64,000 nt of DNA from Dysgonomonas gadei ATCC BAA-286 (GCF_000213555.1 NZ_GL891987.1:86660-150659); one strand, 5' to 3'. Shown: positions 50,813 to 59,510, counted from the stretch's first letter. The notes: generated from the letters alone by a model not told the origin. Made by a program: numbers and translations.

Positions 50813-51871
50813 TTAATGCAGTAATATCTCTTTTAGCTTTTTCTTTTTGTCAGGGGTAATTTTCAATTGGTTAAGCATATAATCATCTACCGAGCCGCTC
50901 ATTTCCCTGATGCACGATATTCCGTATTTCAGGTATGCAAGGTCTGTTTTGGTAAGCATAGTGAGTGCTTCCTGGCGGGATTCGGTGAGGCTATCGGCAT
51001 CTTTTACCAGCTTGGTACGGTCTATCCCTATTCCTGACCACATATAGTCATCCTCTATTACATCCAGAGGGACGTCCAGCGCGCGGAGGAGAAAATAGGT
51101 AGCCAGACCACTTTGGTCCTTACCGAGGTAACAATTGTATGCTATCGGGTAATTATTCTCGTCGCAGAGATAATCGAAAAAGCGGGCGTAATCATCTGCA
51201 AAGTTTACAATCATATCCTTATATGTATCCTGTGTATAGATTACAGCATCGCCACGAAGAAATTTGCCTTCCAGTACTTTCTGTGAAATAGAGCTATAGC
51301 CTTTCTCTGAAATGGGGATACGCACATTATTCGCACCTTTGAAACGGTCTATAAAGGGCCTTTTCACATCTTCGGACCGGAGATCGATTATCGTCTTTAT
51401 TCCCAGGCAGGATAATTCGGTACTATCATGGGGAGTCATGCGAAAGAAACTACCCGAACGGAATATTTTGCCCCAACGGATAACACGATTGTCATTTGTT
51501 ACATATCCGCCTATATCCCGGAAGTTCTGTATACTGTCCATTTCGAAAAAGCGGTTTGTGATAATGTTGGACATTGTTCCTGCAATCTTTATCCGGAAGT
51601 ATTTACGCTTTTCTACCGAGTCGGAGGTGCTGTTTATTATAGCGATATAGTCATTTGATTTTACAGTATAAGATGGAATGGATGGGAAAACGCTATCATT
51701 ATCCGACACGAATATTTCGGCCGGAACATTATCTGTTTCCGGGTATAACTCCCATTTTAATGTATAATTACCTTTAGCATCTCTTTCACATAAGGCTATC
51801 ACTGTAGGTTTGGAAGTACAGCTATACAAGGTAACTAATAATGTAACACAGGTAAATAGTTTTAATTTCAT
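50813..51871 (-). CDS. Tyrosine-phosphatase-fold lipoprotein with a degenerate active site (probable pseudophosphatase)
   Basis: About 352 residues with a lipoprotein signal peptide (FTCVTLLVTLYSC, Cys18). A beta-rich N-terminal domain is followed by a Y_phosphatase3-type domain: NFRDIGGYVTNDNRVIRWGKIFRSG and TIIDLRSEDV. The P-loop reads NCYLGKDQSGLAT: the usual His is Asn, Cys247 is kept, but the essential Arg (C+6) is Gln253. The divergent neighbour at 52140 has the intact loop HCSAGKDRAG. So this protein is probably catalytically inactive and may bind phospho-ligands or regulate the partner. The start at 51871 fits the signal peptide. Confidence 0.82.
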   Translation of the reverse strand: MKLKLFTCVTLLVTLYSCTSKPTVIALCERDAKGNYTLKWELYPETDNVPAEIFVSDNDSVFPSIPSYTVKSNDYIAIINSTSDSVEKRKYFRIKIAGTMSNIITNRFFEMDSIQNFRDIGGYVTNDNRVIRWGKIFRSGSFFRMTPHDSTELSCLGIKTIIDLRSEDVKRPFIDRFKGANNVRIPISEKGYSSISQKVLEGKFLRGDAVIYTQDTYKDMIVNFADDYARFFDYLCDENNYPIAYNCYLGKDQSGLATYFLLRALDVPLDVIEDDYMWSGIGIDRTKLVKDADSLTESRQEALTMLTKTDLAYLKYGISCIREMSGSVDDYMLNQLKITPDKKKKLKEILLH

Positions 51872-51971
51872 GTCACAAGCAATCATTTTAGTTGAGGCTT
51901 CCGACCTCTTTTATTACTTTGGTATCTCTTTAAAACATATGTCAGATAACGATATTATATAAGGTTTTCAT

Positions 51972-51987
51972 CTCCGGATAAACGGAG
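51972..51987. other. Small hairpin in the phosphatase intergenic region
   Basis: CTCCG (51972-51976 region) and CGGAG pair across GATAAA, inside the predicted leader of the lipoprotein gene. It is short and tentative. Confidence 0.25.
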
Positions 51988-51996
51988 GTCTTATAG

Positions 51997-52004
51997 CAAA
52001 GATA
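51997..52004 (-). promoter_or_regulatory. -7 box of the phosphatase-like lipoprotein gene
   Basis: CAAAGATA on the plus strand reads TATCTTTG on the minus strand; leader about 120 nt to the ATG at 51871. Confidence 0.5.
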
Positions 52005-52116
52005 CATTAGTCTGATGTGTTTGTCAATAGAATGCATTCTTTTTGCGAAGATTTACCTTTTTTTTACACTTGAATGTGATTTAACTCTATGATAGGAAAT
52101 ATTTCAACTAATTCCG

Positions 52117-52124
52117 TATATTTG
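52117..52124 (+). promoter_or_regulatory. -7 box of the tyrosine phosphatase gene
   Basis: TATATTTG, an exact TAnnTTTG match, 15 bp upstream of the ATG at 52140; this sets the start there rather than at 52089. Confidence 0.6.
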
Positions 52125-52139
52125 CCATGTATTAACAAT

Positions 52140-53147
52140 ATGGTAAAAGAAGAGGTAAATAATTATCAGGAAAGGACATCTCTGTTAACAATGGATAAAG
52201 CCATTTGGAAAGCTCAAATAATACGGGAGAAATATTCAAAGGAAGCAAGCCTGAAGCTTGAAGCTAAAGGCAACTGGTCTTTGTATGCAGGAAGTTCTGT
52301 GGATACGATAAACAGAACTATGCCCATATTGACAGGCAATGGCAGTGGCAGTTTCTTCCTTAGTGTGAGTACCTATAGCCGCGTTTATTTTGAATTGGTC
52401 TGTGGTAACGAACGATTGATTCTCACTGAAAGACACCTTCCCATGGCCGGAGGCTATAACTTCCGCGATCTGGGCGGTTTCAGAACAATGGATGGACGAT
52501 ATACCAAATGGGGAAAGCTTTTCAGGGCAGACGAATTATCCAATCTTACAGCCGACGATCTGAAATACCTTTCAAGTATACCAATAACTTCTGTTATAGA
52601 CTTCAGGGCACAAAGCGAATCCCGCCGTTCACCGGACAAACTGCCTCTAACCGTTCATTTTACCTATCCTATAGCTATCACTCCGGGCAATCTCAGTTCG
52701 GAAGGAATTCAGGCTAATATGCTGAAAACGAATATCGACTCTCATATGAAACATATGAACCGCTTGCTGGTAAGCAACCCGGCATGCGTGAGAGCCTTTC
52801 GTATATTCTTTGCAATCGTGCAGAACAATCTTAGTGCTCCTCTTATATTTCATTGCTCTGCAGGGAAAGACAGGGCGGGTATGGCTACAGCACTGGTACT
52901 CTTTGCCTTGGGAGTGGATGAAGCAACAGTTATGGATGATTACCTGATGTCGAAAATTTACCTGAGTGATAAATATGATGCTTTCATAGCAAAGTATCCG
53001 CGGGCAGAATCGATATTCACGGTAAAACGTATGTTTCTGCAGGCCGGCATAAATCAGATAAAGAGAGACCACGGCAGTATAATGAATTTCCTTGTCAAAG
53101 AACTAAAAGTAGATATAGTGAGAATGAGACGGTTGTATTTGGACTGA
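52140..53147 (+). CDS. Tyrosine-protein phosphatase (Y_phosphatase3 type), intact active site
   Basis: About 335 residues without a signal peptide, so cytosolic. An N-terminal beta-rich domain precedes the phosphatase domain: YNFRDLGGFRTMDGRYTKWGKLFRAD, SVIDFRAQSE, and the complete P-loop HCSAGKDRAGMAT with nucleophile Cys239 and Arg245. MDDYLMS follows as in the family. Such enzymes remove phosphate from phosphotyrosine or phosphoinositides. It is divergent from an inactive lipoprotein homologue of the same architecture. The start is placed by the -7 box at 52117. Confidence 0.88.
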   Translation: MVKEEVNNYQERTSLLTMDKAIWKAQIIREKYSKEASLKLEAKGNWSLYAGSSVDTINRTMPILTGNGSGSFFLSVSTYSRVYFELVCGNERLILTERHLPMAGGYNFRDLGGFRTMDGRYTKWGKLFRADELSNLTADDLKYLSSIPITSVIDFRAQSESRRSPDKLPLTVHFTYPIAITPGNLSSEGIQANMLKTNIDSHMKHMNRLLVSNPACVRAFRIFFAIVQNNLSAPLIFHCSAGKDRAGMATALVLFALGVDEATVMDDYLMSKIYLSDKYDAFIAKYPRAESIFTVKRMFLQAGINQIKRDHGSIMNFLVKELKVDIVRMRRLYLD

Positions 53148-53328
53148 TAAATACCGGATGAGTATCAGCTCATTATAAAATATCATGATTCACTGAAACA
53201 AAAGCGGTACTTTTATTGTTTACCTATTGTACATCGGACAGATCAGACTAAAAATCTATTATAGATAGAATCAATATTAACATTTACACATTCAATTGTT
53301 AATACTTGGATTTGAAAATCGCAATCAT

Positions 53329-53336
53329 TATCTTTG
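53329..53336 (+). promoter_or_regulatory. -7 box of the DUF5856 gene
   Basis: TATCTTTG, an exact TAnnTTTG match, 39 bp upstream of the ATG at 53376. Confidence 0.6.
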
Positions 53337-53375
53337 TCTATATAGAAACAACATAAATAAATAAATTTTATAATT

Positions 53376-53780
53376 ATGAGCACATCTACATTAAAAGAAA
53401 AGAAAGCTGCATCAGTAAATGCAGAAATCGGAACATTTTTAGGTAAAGTATTTGCTTTTAACAGCAGTCTGAAACTTCACCACTGGCATATAACCGGTAA
53501 AGGAAGCTATGCCGCACACATTGCACTTGATCAGGCCATCGGCGACCTATTGGATGTAACAGATCGTTTGGTAGAAACTTCTTATGCAGTAAAAGGAGAT
53601 CTGGATATTGTAATTCCTGAAACAAAGAATCCTACAAACATTGTAAAACATGCCGAGGATTTCTTTAAATATACAGAAGGCCAAAGGGAATTGTTTGCCG
53701 AAGCTTTCACTCAGGCAATTATTGATGACTATCAGGAAGCAATCCAACAATTACTGTACCGTCTGAAAAGACTACAATAA
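53376..53780 (+). CDS. DUF5856 family Dps/ferritin-like protein
   Basis: A 134-residue helical protein. NSSLKLHHWHITGKGSYAAHIALDQAIGDLLDVTDRLVETSY looks like the first two helices of a Dps-like ferritin, with the histidines and Asp that bind iron in Dps at the ferroxidase-like positions (HHWH, D..D). The second half is helical (QRELFAEAFTQAIIDDYQEAIQQLLYRLKRLQ). DUF5856 is a Bacteroidales family. DNA protection or iron storage is plausible by fold only. It is a single-gene unit ending in a clear terminator. Confidence 0.8.
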   Translation: MSTSTLKEKKAASVNAEIGTFLGKVFAFNSSLKLHHWHITGKGSYAAHIALDQAIGDLLDVTDRLVETSYAVKGDLDIVIPETKNPTNIVKHAEDFFKYTEGQRELFAEAFTQAIIDDYQEAIQQLLYRLKRLQ

Positions 53781-53816
53781 TTGGAAGAACTACTACAAGA
53801 AAATTAAGGAATAGTT

Positions 53817-53845
53817 GAACAGGGATTATCTATTGATCCCTGTTC
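53817..53845 (+). terminator. Terminator of the DUF5856 gene
   Basis: GAACAGGGAT (53817-53826) and ATCCCTGTTC (53836-53845) form a perfect 10 bp stem with a 9 nt loop, followed by TTATTTTG. Confidence 0.8.
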
Positions 53846-53910
53846 TTATTTTGTATAGCTATACAATCATTCTTACAAGGTGAGGGCAGACGAAATATGT
53901 GTTTTTATGC

Positions 53911-54132
53911 AAGAAGTTTATCTATACATTTTTAAGCCGATAGCCATTAGCTGTTGGTTGATAGCTCTTTGAAGTATTGGAATAAGTTTTAAGTACTAAG
54001 TTGAAAGTTATATGGGATACGGGTAGACAAGACACGAGATACAAGTTGTTCACCGATGACTGACAAGCTAATTATTAATTTTTCATTCTTAATTATTAAT
54101 TACTTTCTGTGTTACCTTTGTTACTTTTTAAC
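53911..54132 (+). repeat. Composite intergenic repeat, copy at 54 kb
   Basis: The 53781-54277 gap holds no gene. 53911-53989 is the TTTATCTATA...AGCCGATAGCC...CTCTTTGAAGTATTGGAATAAG module; 54003-54132 is the GATACAAGTTGTT...ATTATTAATT module with an exact 16-mer promoter repeat at 54109-54124. The same two modules appear together, inverted, at 59267-59395. Confidence 0.8.
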
Positions 54133-54237
54133 TATATGCAGTTAAAAAATGTAGATAAGGGCAGTAGTTAAAATCCCCGATTTTTCGTTTACCCTGTTAC
54201 AAGGTTATTAAAAGCGGCTTTGAACAATAAAAATTTA

Positions 54238-54245
54238 TATCTTTG
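54238..54245 (+). promoter_or_regulatory. -7 box of fhs
   Basis: TATCTTTG, an exact TAnnTTTG match, 32 bp upstream of the ATG at 54278. Confidence 0.6.
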
Positions 54246-54277
54246 TGCTCCCAACGGAAAATACACAGTAACAAAGA

Positions 54278-55945
54278 ATGAAAACAGATATTGAAATAGC
54301 CGGAAGTATCCAACTTGACAAGATTTCAGATGTGGCAAATAAAGCAGGAATCAATGCTGAAGAACTGCATCAGTATGGTAAACATATAGCAAAAATCCCT
54401 GTCTCTTTCATTGACGGCCAAAAAATGAAGAAGAGCAGTCTTATCCTTGTAACAGCCATCACACCCACAAAAGCGGGAATAGGAAAAACCACCACATCTA
54501 TCGGCTTAGCTTTAGGCTTGAATAAGATAGGGAAAAAGACAATAGTCGCGCTTCGGGAGCCTTCACTCGGACCATGCTTCGGGATGAAAGGCGGAGCTGC
54601 CGGAGGAGGTTATGCCCAGGTACTCCCGATGGAAGACATCAATCTCCATTTTACCGGAGATTTCCATGCCATAACATCCGCGCATAATATGATTACAGCC
54701 CTGCTCGACAACTATCTTTACCGGAACAGGGGTACAGATAATTATCTCAAAGAGGTAGTATGGAAAAGGGTGCTCGATGTAAATGACAGAAACCTCAGAT
54801 ATATTGTATCAGGATTGAACGGTTCGGAAAATGGGGTTCCGGCTGAGACGGGATTCGAAATTACTCCTGCATCAGAGATTATGGCAATACTGTGCCTGTC
54901 TTCCGATTTGGAAGATCTTAAAAGGCGTATCGGGAATATTATTCTTGGTTATTCTGCTAATGGGAATGCTTTCACTGTGAAAGACCTTGGTGTAGCCGGT
55001 GCAATTACAGTACTCTTAAAGGATGCGATAAACCCGAATCTGGTGCAAACCACAGAGAAATCTCCTGCAATCATACATGGAGGCCCATTTGCTAATATAG
55101 CCCACGGATGCAATTCGTTGATAGCAACAAAGATGGCAATGAGTCATGCCGATTATGTAATCACTGAGGCGGGATTCGGAGCAGATCTTGGTGCAGAGAA
55201 ATTCTTCAATATCAAATGCAGGAAGGGGCAAATATCACCCAAGCTCACCATCATCGTAGCCACCACCCAAGCTCTGAAAATGCATGGAAATGTACCGATT
55301 GAAAGTATTAAGGAGAGAAATACGGAAGGGTTAATAAAGGGATTTGCCAATCTTGACAAGCATATCGAGAACATGAAATCGTTCGGACAAAGCGTTATGG
55401 TTGCTCTAAACCGGTATGGTTTCGATTCCGAAGAAGAAATAGAATTGATAAAAGATCACTGTCATCAATTGGGCGTAAGTTTTGCCTTGAATGATTCTTT
55501 TACAAAGGGAGGCGAAGGAGCAATTGAATTTGCGGAAGAGGTAGTCAGACAAGTAGAGAACAGGCCATCCCGGAATCTTAGCTTTACATATAAAGATAGT
55601 GATTCTATAGAAGAGAAAATTAACAAGGTTGCCAAATCGATATATGGGGCGGCATCAGTCAGAATTGGAGATAAAGCCCGCAAAAAGTTGGCTCTGATTG
55701 AGAAACAGGGAATCAATCATTATCCTGTCTGTATTGCTAAAACCCAATACTCATTTTCAGACAATGCTCATGCTTATGGTACACCGACAGGCTTTACTCT
55801 TACTGTGAATGATATTGTAATTAACAATGGAGCTGAGTTTATAGTGGCTATTGCCGGAAGCATTATGCGCATGCCGGGCTTACCGGCTGTCCCTCAGGCT
55901 GAATATATTGATATCATAGATGGTAAGATTGTAGGACTGAGTTAA
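54278..55945 (+). CDS. fhs: Formate--tetrahydrofolate ligase
   Basis: A 555-residue enzyme of normal length. The ATP-binding loop TPTKAGIGKTTTSIGLALGL is near residue 62, followed by REPSLGPCFGMKGGAAGGGYAQVLPMEDINLHFTGDFHAI, a family hallmark. It ligates formate to tetrahydrofolate to give 10-formyl-THF for purine and one-carbon metabolism. Single-gene unit with its own -7 box. The upstream composite repeat supplies an additional potential promoter 154 bp upstream. Confidence 0.97.
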   Translation: MKTDIEIAGSIQLDKISDVANKAGINAEELHQYGKHIAKIPVSFIDGQKMKKSSLILVTAITPTKAGIGKTTTSIGLALGLNKIGKKTIVALREPSLGPCFGMKGGAAGGGYAQVLPMEDINLHFTGDFHAITSAHNMITALLDNYLYRNRGTDNYLKEVVWKRVLDVNDRNLRYIVSGLNGSENGVPAETGFEITPASEIMAILCLSSDLEDLKRRIGNIILGYSANGNAFTVKDLGVAGAITVLLKDAINPNLVQTTEKSPAIIHGGPFANIAHGCNSLIATKMAMSHADYVITEAGFGADLGAEKFFNIKCRKGQISPKLTIIVATTQALKMHGNVPIESIKERNTEGLIKGFANLDKHIENMKSFGQSVMVALNRYGFDSEEEIELIKDHCHQLGVSFALNDSFTKGGEGAIEFAEEVVRQVENRPSRNLSFTYKDSDSIEEKINKVAKSIYGAASVRIGDKARKKLALIEKQGINHYPVCIAKTQYSFSDNAHAYGTPTGFTLTVNDIVINNGAEFIVAIAGSIMRMPGLPAVPQAEYIDIIDGKIVGLS

Positions 55946-55987
55946 GGTGTCGGATCTATCTATTGCTTTGGTAGTTATATCATTAAA

Positions 55988-55995
55988 TATCTTTG
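55988..55995 (+). promoter_or_regulatory. -7 box of the DUF1460 gene
   Basis: TATCTTTG, an exact TAnnTTTG match, ending 10 bp before the ATG at 56006, so the leader is only a few bases. Confidence 0.55.
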
Positions 55996-56005
55996 TTATT
56001 TAAAT

Positions 56006-56866
56006 ATGAAACCTGCAAGATTAGTTATACTCATACTCTCATTACTAGCTCTATCGAATGTAGCTAAAGGAGGAGATATAATCTCCACTCCGTCCGATGT
56101 GCGTATCTACGAAACCTATATAAAGCAGTTTGAAAAGCAGAGGGACAGATCTTTTGAAGAAGTATTGATCAATACCGCCAAATATTTTCTGGGAAAACCA
56201 TATGTTGCGTCCACTCTTGAGGTATCGGATACAGAGAGAATGGTTGTCAACCTGAGAGAATTTGATTGTACTACTTTTGTCGAAAATTGTATTGCGTTGT
56301 CACAGGTTATCAAATCCGGTGATTTTTCTTACAACAATTATCTGCAAACACTAATAACAATGCGTTACCGGGACGGTGAGGTTGTCGGCTATACATCCCG
56401 TCTGCATTATACAAGTGATTGGATATATGAAAATGAAAAACATGGGTTGCTGAAAAATATCAGCTCAGAAATTGGAGGGGAGAAGGTTAAAAAGAATATC
56501 AACTTTATGACAACACATCCTCAACTATATAAGCATCTCAAAAACAACAAGCAAAACATCGAGAAGCTGGATAAAATAGAAAAAGGTATTTCTAAGAGAA
56601 ATGCTTATGAAGTACTGCCTACAGTCGCAATCTATAATAATGAGCAAAAAATAAAAACCGGGGATATAATCGTATTTGCTACATCAATAGAGGGTTTAGA
56701 TTATTCTCATATAGGAATTGCTTATTGGCAAGAAGAGAAGTTGCATTTCATCCATGCATCAAGCAAGGCTAAGCAGGTGATTATTGAACAAAAAACACTT
56801 TTAGAGTACTGCCAGGCTTCAAAGAATTGTACAGGCATAACTGTGCTCCGCATTAATCAAAAATAA
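56006..56866 (+). CDS. DUF1460 family amidase-like exported protein
   Basis: A 286-residue protein with a signal peptide (LVILILSLLALSNVAKGG). The core has the NlpC/P60-like catalytic pattern: REFDCTTFVENCIAL near residue 89 (nucleophile Cys) and GLDYSHIGIAYW with His near 235, then FIHASSKAKQVIIE. DUF1460 is a family of N-acetylmuramoyl-L-alanine amidase-like enzymes thought to act on peptidoglycan fragments. It is followed 12 bp later by a CPBP protease gene, which probably shares the transcript. Confidence 0.88.
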   Translation: MKPARLVILILSLLALSNVAKGGDIISTPSDVRIYETYIKQFEKQRDRSFEEVLINTAKYFLGKPYVASTLEVSDTERMVVNLREFDCTTFVENCIALSQVIKSGDFSYNNYLQTLITMRYRDGEVVGYTSRLHYTSDWIYENEKHGLLKNISSEIGGEKVKKNINFMTTHPQLYKHLKNNKQNIEKLDKIEKGISKRNAYEVLPTVAIYNNEQKIKTGDIIVFATSIEGLDYSHIGIAYWQEEKLHFIHASSKAKQVIIEQKTLLEYCQASKNCTGITVLRINQK

Positions 56867-56878
56867 AAAGTGACGGCT

Positions 56879-57754
56879 ATGGACAACAAAGGTATATTAT
56901 ATAATATGGGAGGCTGGTCACAGTTTTTCTTCTTCTGTTTCCTTTCTTTTTCAGGACTAATTATGGCTACCTTGATTATTCTTCTAATGGTGCCTGCCGA
57001 TAATCCATTACAATCAGTGCCCTCCATCCAGATTGCACAGGTAATACAAACTGTCTGTCTGTTTTTAATTCCCTCTCTGGTTTATGCTTTTTTGTATCAG
57101 GGCAGTATTAAGAATTATTTAAACACCAGGACGCAGATAGACGTATTATTCTTACTTGGTACAATCCTCTTGATTATTTTTATCCAACCGGCTATAAACT
57201 GCATAGGGTACTACAACCAGCAGATGATATTACCGGAGTTCTTCGATTGGATGAAGGAATATGAGGAATCGGCGGAGAAAACATTGAAACTGGTATTTGC
57301 AGACAGAACAATCATATCCCTTATCATCAATCTTTTGGTGATTGCGGTCTTGGCAGGTTTGACAGAAGAATTCTTTTTCAGAGGCTGCTTACAACAAATA
57401 ATACTGAAGATTGTGAAAAACCGGCACCTTGCCATTTGGATCACCGCGATTACTTTCAGTGCTATTCACTTACAATTCTACGGATTTGTACCCCGGGTAT
57501 TATTAGGAGCATTACTAGGTTATCTGTTTGTATGGTCAGGAAACATATGGGTTCCGGTCATTGTGCATATAATGCATAATGCTATAAACGTTGTACTCAT
57601 TCATATGTGCTATGATACGCCAAAAGGAAGCCAGATAGAGAATTTCCCCTTCGAAGAAAATGCAGTTCTTATATCTGCAAGTTTTATCATATCTGCTTTA
57701 ATAATATTTATGATATACAGAAGAGGGGTAAATAGGCTAGAATCTGAGAACTAA
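56879..57754 (+). CDS. CPBP family intramembrane glutamic endopeptidase
   Basis: About 291 residues with eight hydrophobic segments. The CAAX-protease/Rce1-type motifs are intact: EEFFFRGCLQQ near residue 163 (the EExxxR glutamates), TFSAIHLQF near 197, and HIMHNAIN near 236. CPBP proteases process membrane proteins or bacteriocins. An in-frame GTG at 56870 is possible. Neighbour genes deal with the cell wall and lipid-linked sugars; the substrate is unknown. Confidence 0.9.
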   Translation: MDNKGILYNMGGWSQFFFFCFLSFSGLIMATLIILLMVPADNPLQSVPSIQIAQVIQTVCLFLIPSLVYAFLYQGSIKNYLNTRTQIDVLFLLGTILLIIFIQPAINCIGYYNQQMILPEFFDWMKEYEESAEKTLKLVFADRTIISLIINLLVIAVLAGLTEEFFFRGCLQQIILKIVKNRHLAIWITAITFSAIHLQFYGFVPRVLLGALLGYLFVWSGNIWVPVIVHIMHNAINVVLIHMCYDTPKGSQIENFPFEENAVLISASFIISALIIFMIYRRGVNRLESEN

Positions 57755-57758
57755 ATAT

Positions 57759-57766
57759 TATCTTTG
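57759..57766 (+). promoter_or_regulatory. -7 box of the glycosyl-1-phosphate transferase gene
   Basis: TATCTTTG, an exact TAnnTTTG match, 21 bp upstream of the ATG at 57788; it covers the in-frame start at 57764. Confidence 0.6.
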
Positions 57767-57787
57767 CAATCTGTTTTTATTTACACT

Positions 57788-59200
57788 ATGGATAGTACGG
57801 ATAGAAAAGAGGGATATGGCTACCTGATTGATTGGATAGTTCGTTTTGGCGACTTGTTCCTTATTAATATATTTTTTTTACTGGCGTTTTTCATATTCCG
57901 CCAAGACGACGAAGTAACCGAAAGCCTTCATTACAGGGAGAAAATCATTGCATTTCTATTGATTAACCTGTGCTATTTTCTGACTTCTTCATTTATACGT
58001 TTTCACATTACATCAAACGTTGTATACCTTGATAAAATAGTCCAACGATCGTCAGCATTTATAACTCTTTATGCATTGTTGGTAACTGCAGGATTCTCTA
58101 TATTCCACATTATAAGTATTCCTATAATTCCTTGGATTGTAGGCTTTTTTATCATGGGGACTATTTTTATAGGATGGCATGTATTATTCCGTCTCTTGTT
58201 AAAGTCGTATAGGAAGAAGGGATATAATTATCGGCAAGTCATTATTATAGGAGCAGGAAGTAGTGCTGTAAAAACATACGAATCGCTTATTTTCAGTGAG
58301 TTCGGCTACAAAATTTTAGGTTTCTTTGACAACGATGTTTCAAAGAAAGATATATTACCGAATTATCTGGGAAAAATTTCTGATATAGAAGAGTATGTTA
58401 AGAATGTTAAAGTAGACGAAATGTTTTGCACCCTGTCAGGAAATCAGGATGAATTAGTCTATGATTTAGTAAGATTTTGCGAAAAAAATATGATCCGGTT
58501 CCATCTTATACCTGAGTTTCACAAATATATGAGGAGGCGATTTTCTTTACATTTTATCGAATCTACTCCTGTATTGAGTCTTAGGTATGAGCCTTTACAA
58601 CATTTTACAAACAGATTTATTAAGCGGACATTCGACCTCATTTTCTCCGGTCTCGTACTGACCCTTATTTTCCCATTTGTATATATCATCTTCGGAGCCA
58701 TCATAAAATGGTCTTCTCCCGGACCTGTATTCTTTAAACAAAAAAGGACAGGAATAAAAGGAGAAGAATTTTACTGTTACAAGTTCCGGTCGATGCGATT
58801 GAATGACGAAGCAAACAAAAAACAAGCCACTGCAGGAGACCCACGTATAACCAAAGTGGGGGCATTTATGAGAAAAACAAGTATTGACGAACTACCCCAG
58901 TTTATCAATGTATTCAAGAATGATATGTCCGTTGTCGGTCCTCGTCCGCACATGCTCCAACATACCGACCTCTATAGTTCCCTTATAGATAAATTCATGG
59001 TCCGTCATCTGGTGAAACCAGGTATCACAGGATGGGCACAGGTAACCGGATGCAGAGGAGAGACCAAAACCGTAGAGGAAATGGAAGAACGTGTAAAAAG
59101 AGATGTATGGTATCTCGAACACTGGACTTTCTTCCTTGACCTGAAGATAATCTACCTCACAGTTGCCAATGTTTTCAAAGGAGACGAAAAAGCGTTTTAG
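57788..59200 (+). CDS. Undecaprenyl-phosphate sugar-1-phosphate transferase (WcaJ/exopolysaccharide initiation type)
   Basis: About 470 residues. Four N-terminal membrane helices, a central Rossmann-like CoA-binding-type domain (VIIIGAGSSAVKTYESLI), one more hydrophobic segment, and a C-terminal bacterial sugar transferase domain: KWSSPGPVFFKQKRTGIKGEEFYCYKFRSMR, RKTSIDELPQFINVFKNDMSVVGPRPHMLQH, KPGITGWAQVTGCRGET. These start exopolysaccharide or capsule repeat units by moving a sugar-1-phosphate to undecaprenyl phosphate. No other exopolysaccharide genes directly follow. Confidence 0.93.
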   Translation: MDSTDRKEGYGYLIDWIVRFGDLFLINIFFLLAFFIFRQDDEVTESLHYREKIIAFLLINLCYFLTSSFIRFHITSNVVYLDKIVQRSSAFITLYALLVTAGFSIFHIISIPIIPWIVGFFIMGTIFIGWHVLFRLLLKSYRKKGYNYRQVIIIGAGSSAVKTYESLIFSEFGYKILGFFDNDVSKKDILPNYLGKISDIEEYVKNVKVDEMFCTLSGNQDELVYDLVRFCEKNMIRFHLIPEFHKYMRRRFSLHFIESTPVLSLRYEPLQHFTNRFIKRTFDLIFSGLVLTLIFPFVYIIFGAIIKWSSPGPVFFKQKRTGIKGEEFYCYKFRSMRLNDEANKKQATAGDPRITKVGAFMRKTSIDELPQFINVFKNDMSVVGPRPHMLQHTDLYSSLIDKFMVRHLVKPGITGWAQVTGCRGETKTVEEMEERVKRDVWYLEHWTFFLDLKIIYLTVANVFKGDEKAF

Positions 59201-59502
59201 TATATCGATTATTAGTATAATTTGTATTTACTAACCATATAATGTTAAAATCTGACACACTATTTACAGTCATCAGTTAGCAACTTGTATCTCGTATCTC
59301 ATATAACTTACTACTTATTCCAATACATCAAAGAACTACAAGCTAACGGCTACAAGCTATTAGCTATATCCATAGATAAAGTTTTTCAAAAAGAATAGGA
59401 GCCTGTTTAAGTTTTAGCGAAAAATATTATTACAGCCTCTAAATTTCGTGTGGTTGCCCTAGCATTATATGACGTTTATTTATTTTATCCGGATGTTAAT
59501 TG
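59201..59502 (-). repeat. Inverted copy of the composite intergenic repeat
   Basis: No gene lies in this gap. 59267-59395, read on the minus strand, matches the 53911-54060 block in the same module order (TTTATCTAT..., GATACGAGATACAAGTTG, ACTGATGACTG). Confidence 0.75.
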
Positions 59503-59510
59503 TATTTTTG
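59503..59510 (+). promoter_or_regulatory. -7 box of the hybrid sensor kinase gene
   Basis: TATTTTTG, an exact TAnnTTTG match, 29 bp upstream of the ATG at 59540. Confidence 0.6.

Noticed and set aside
54278..55945. Long minus-strand frames inside fhs and other large genes
   Set aside because: They are shadows of the strongly supported coding strand with no independent features.
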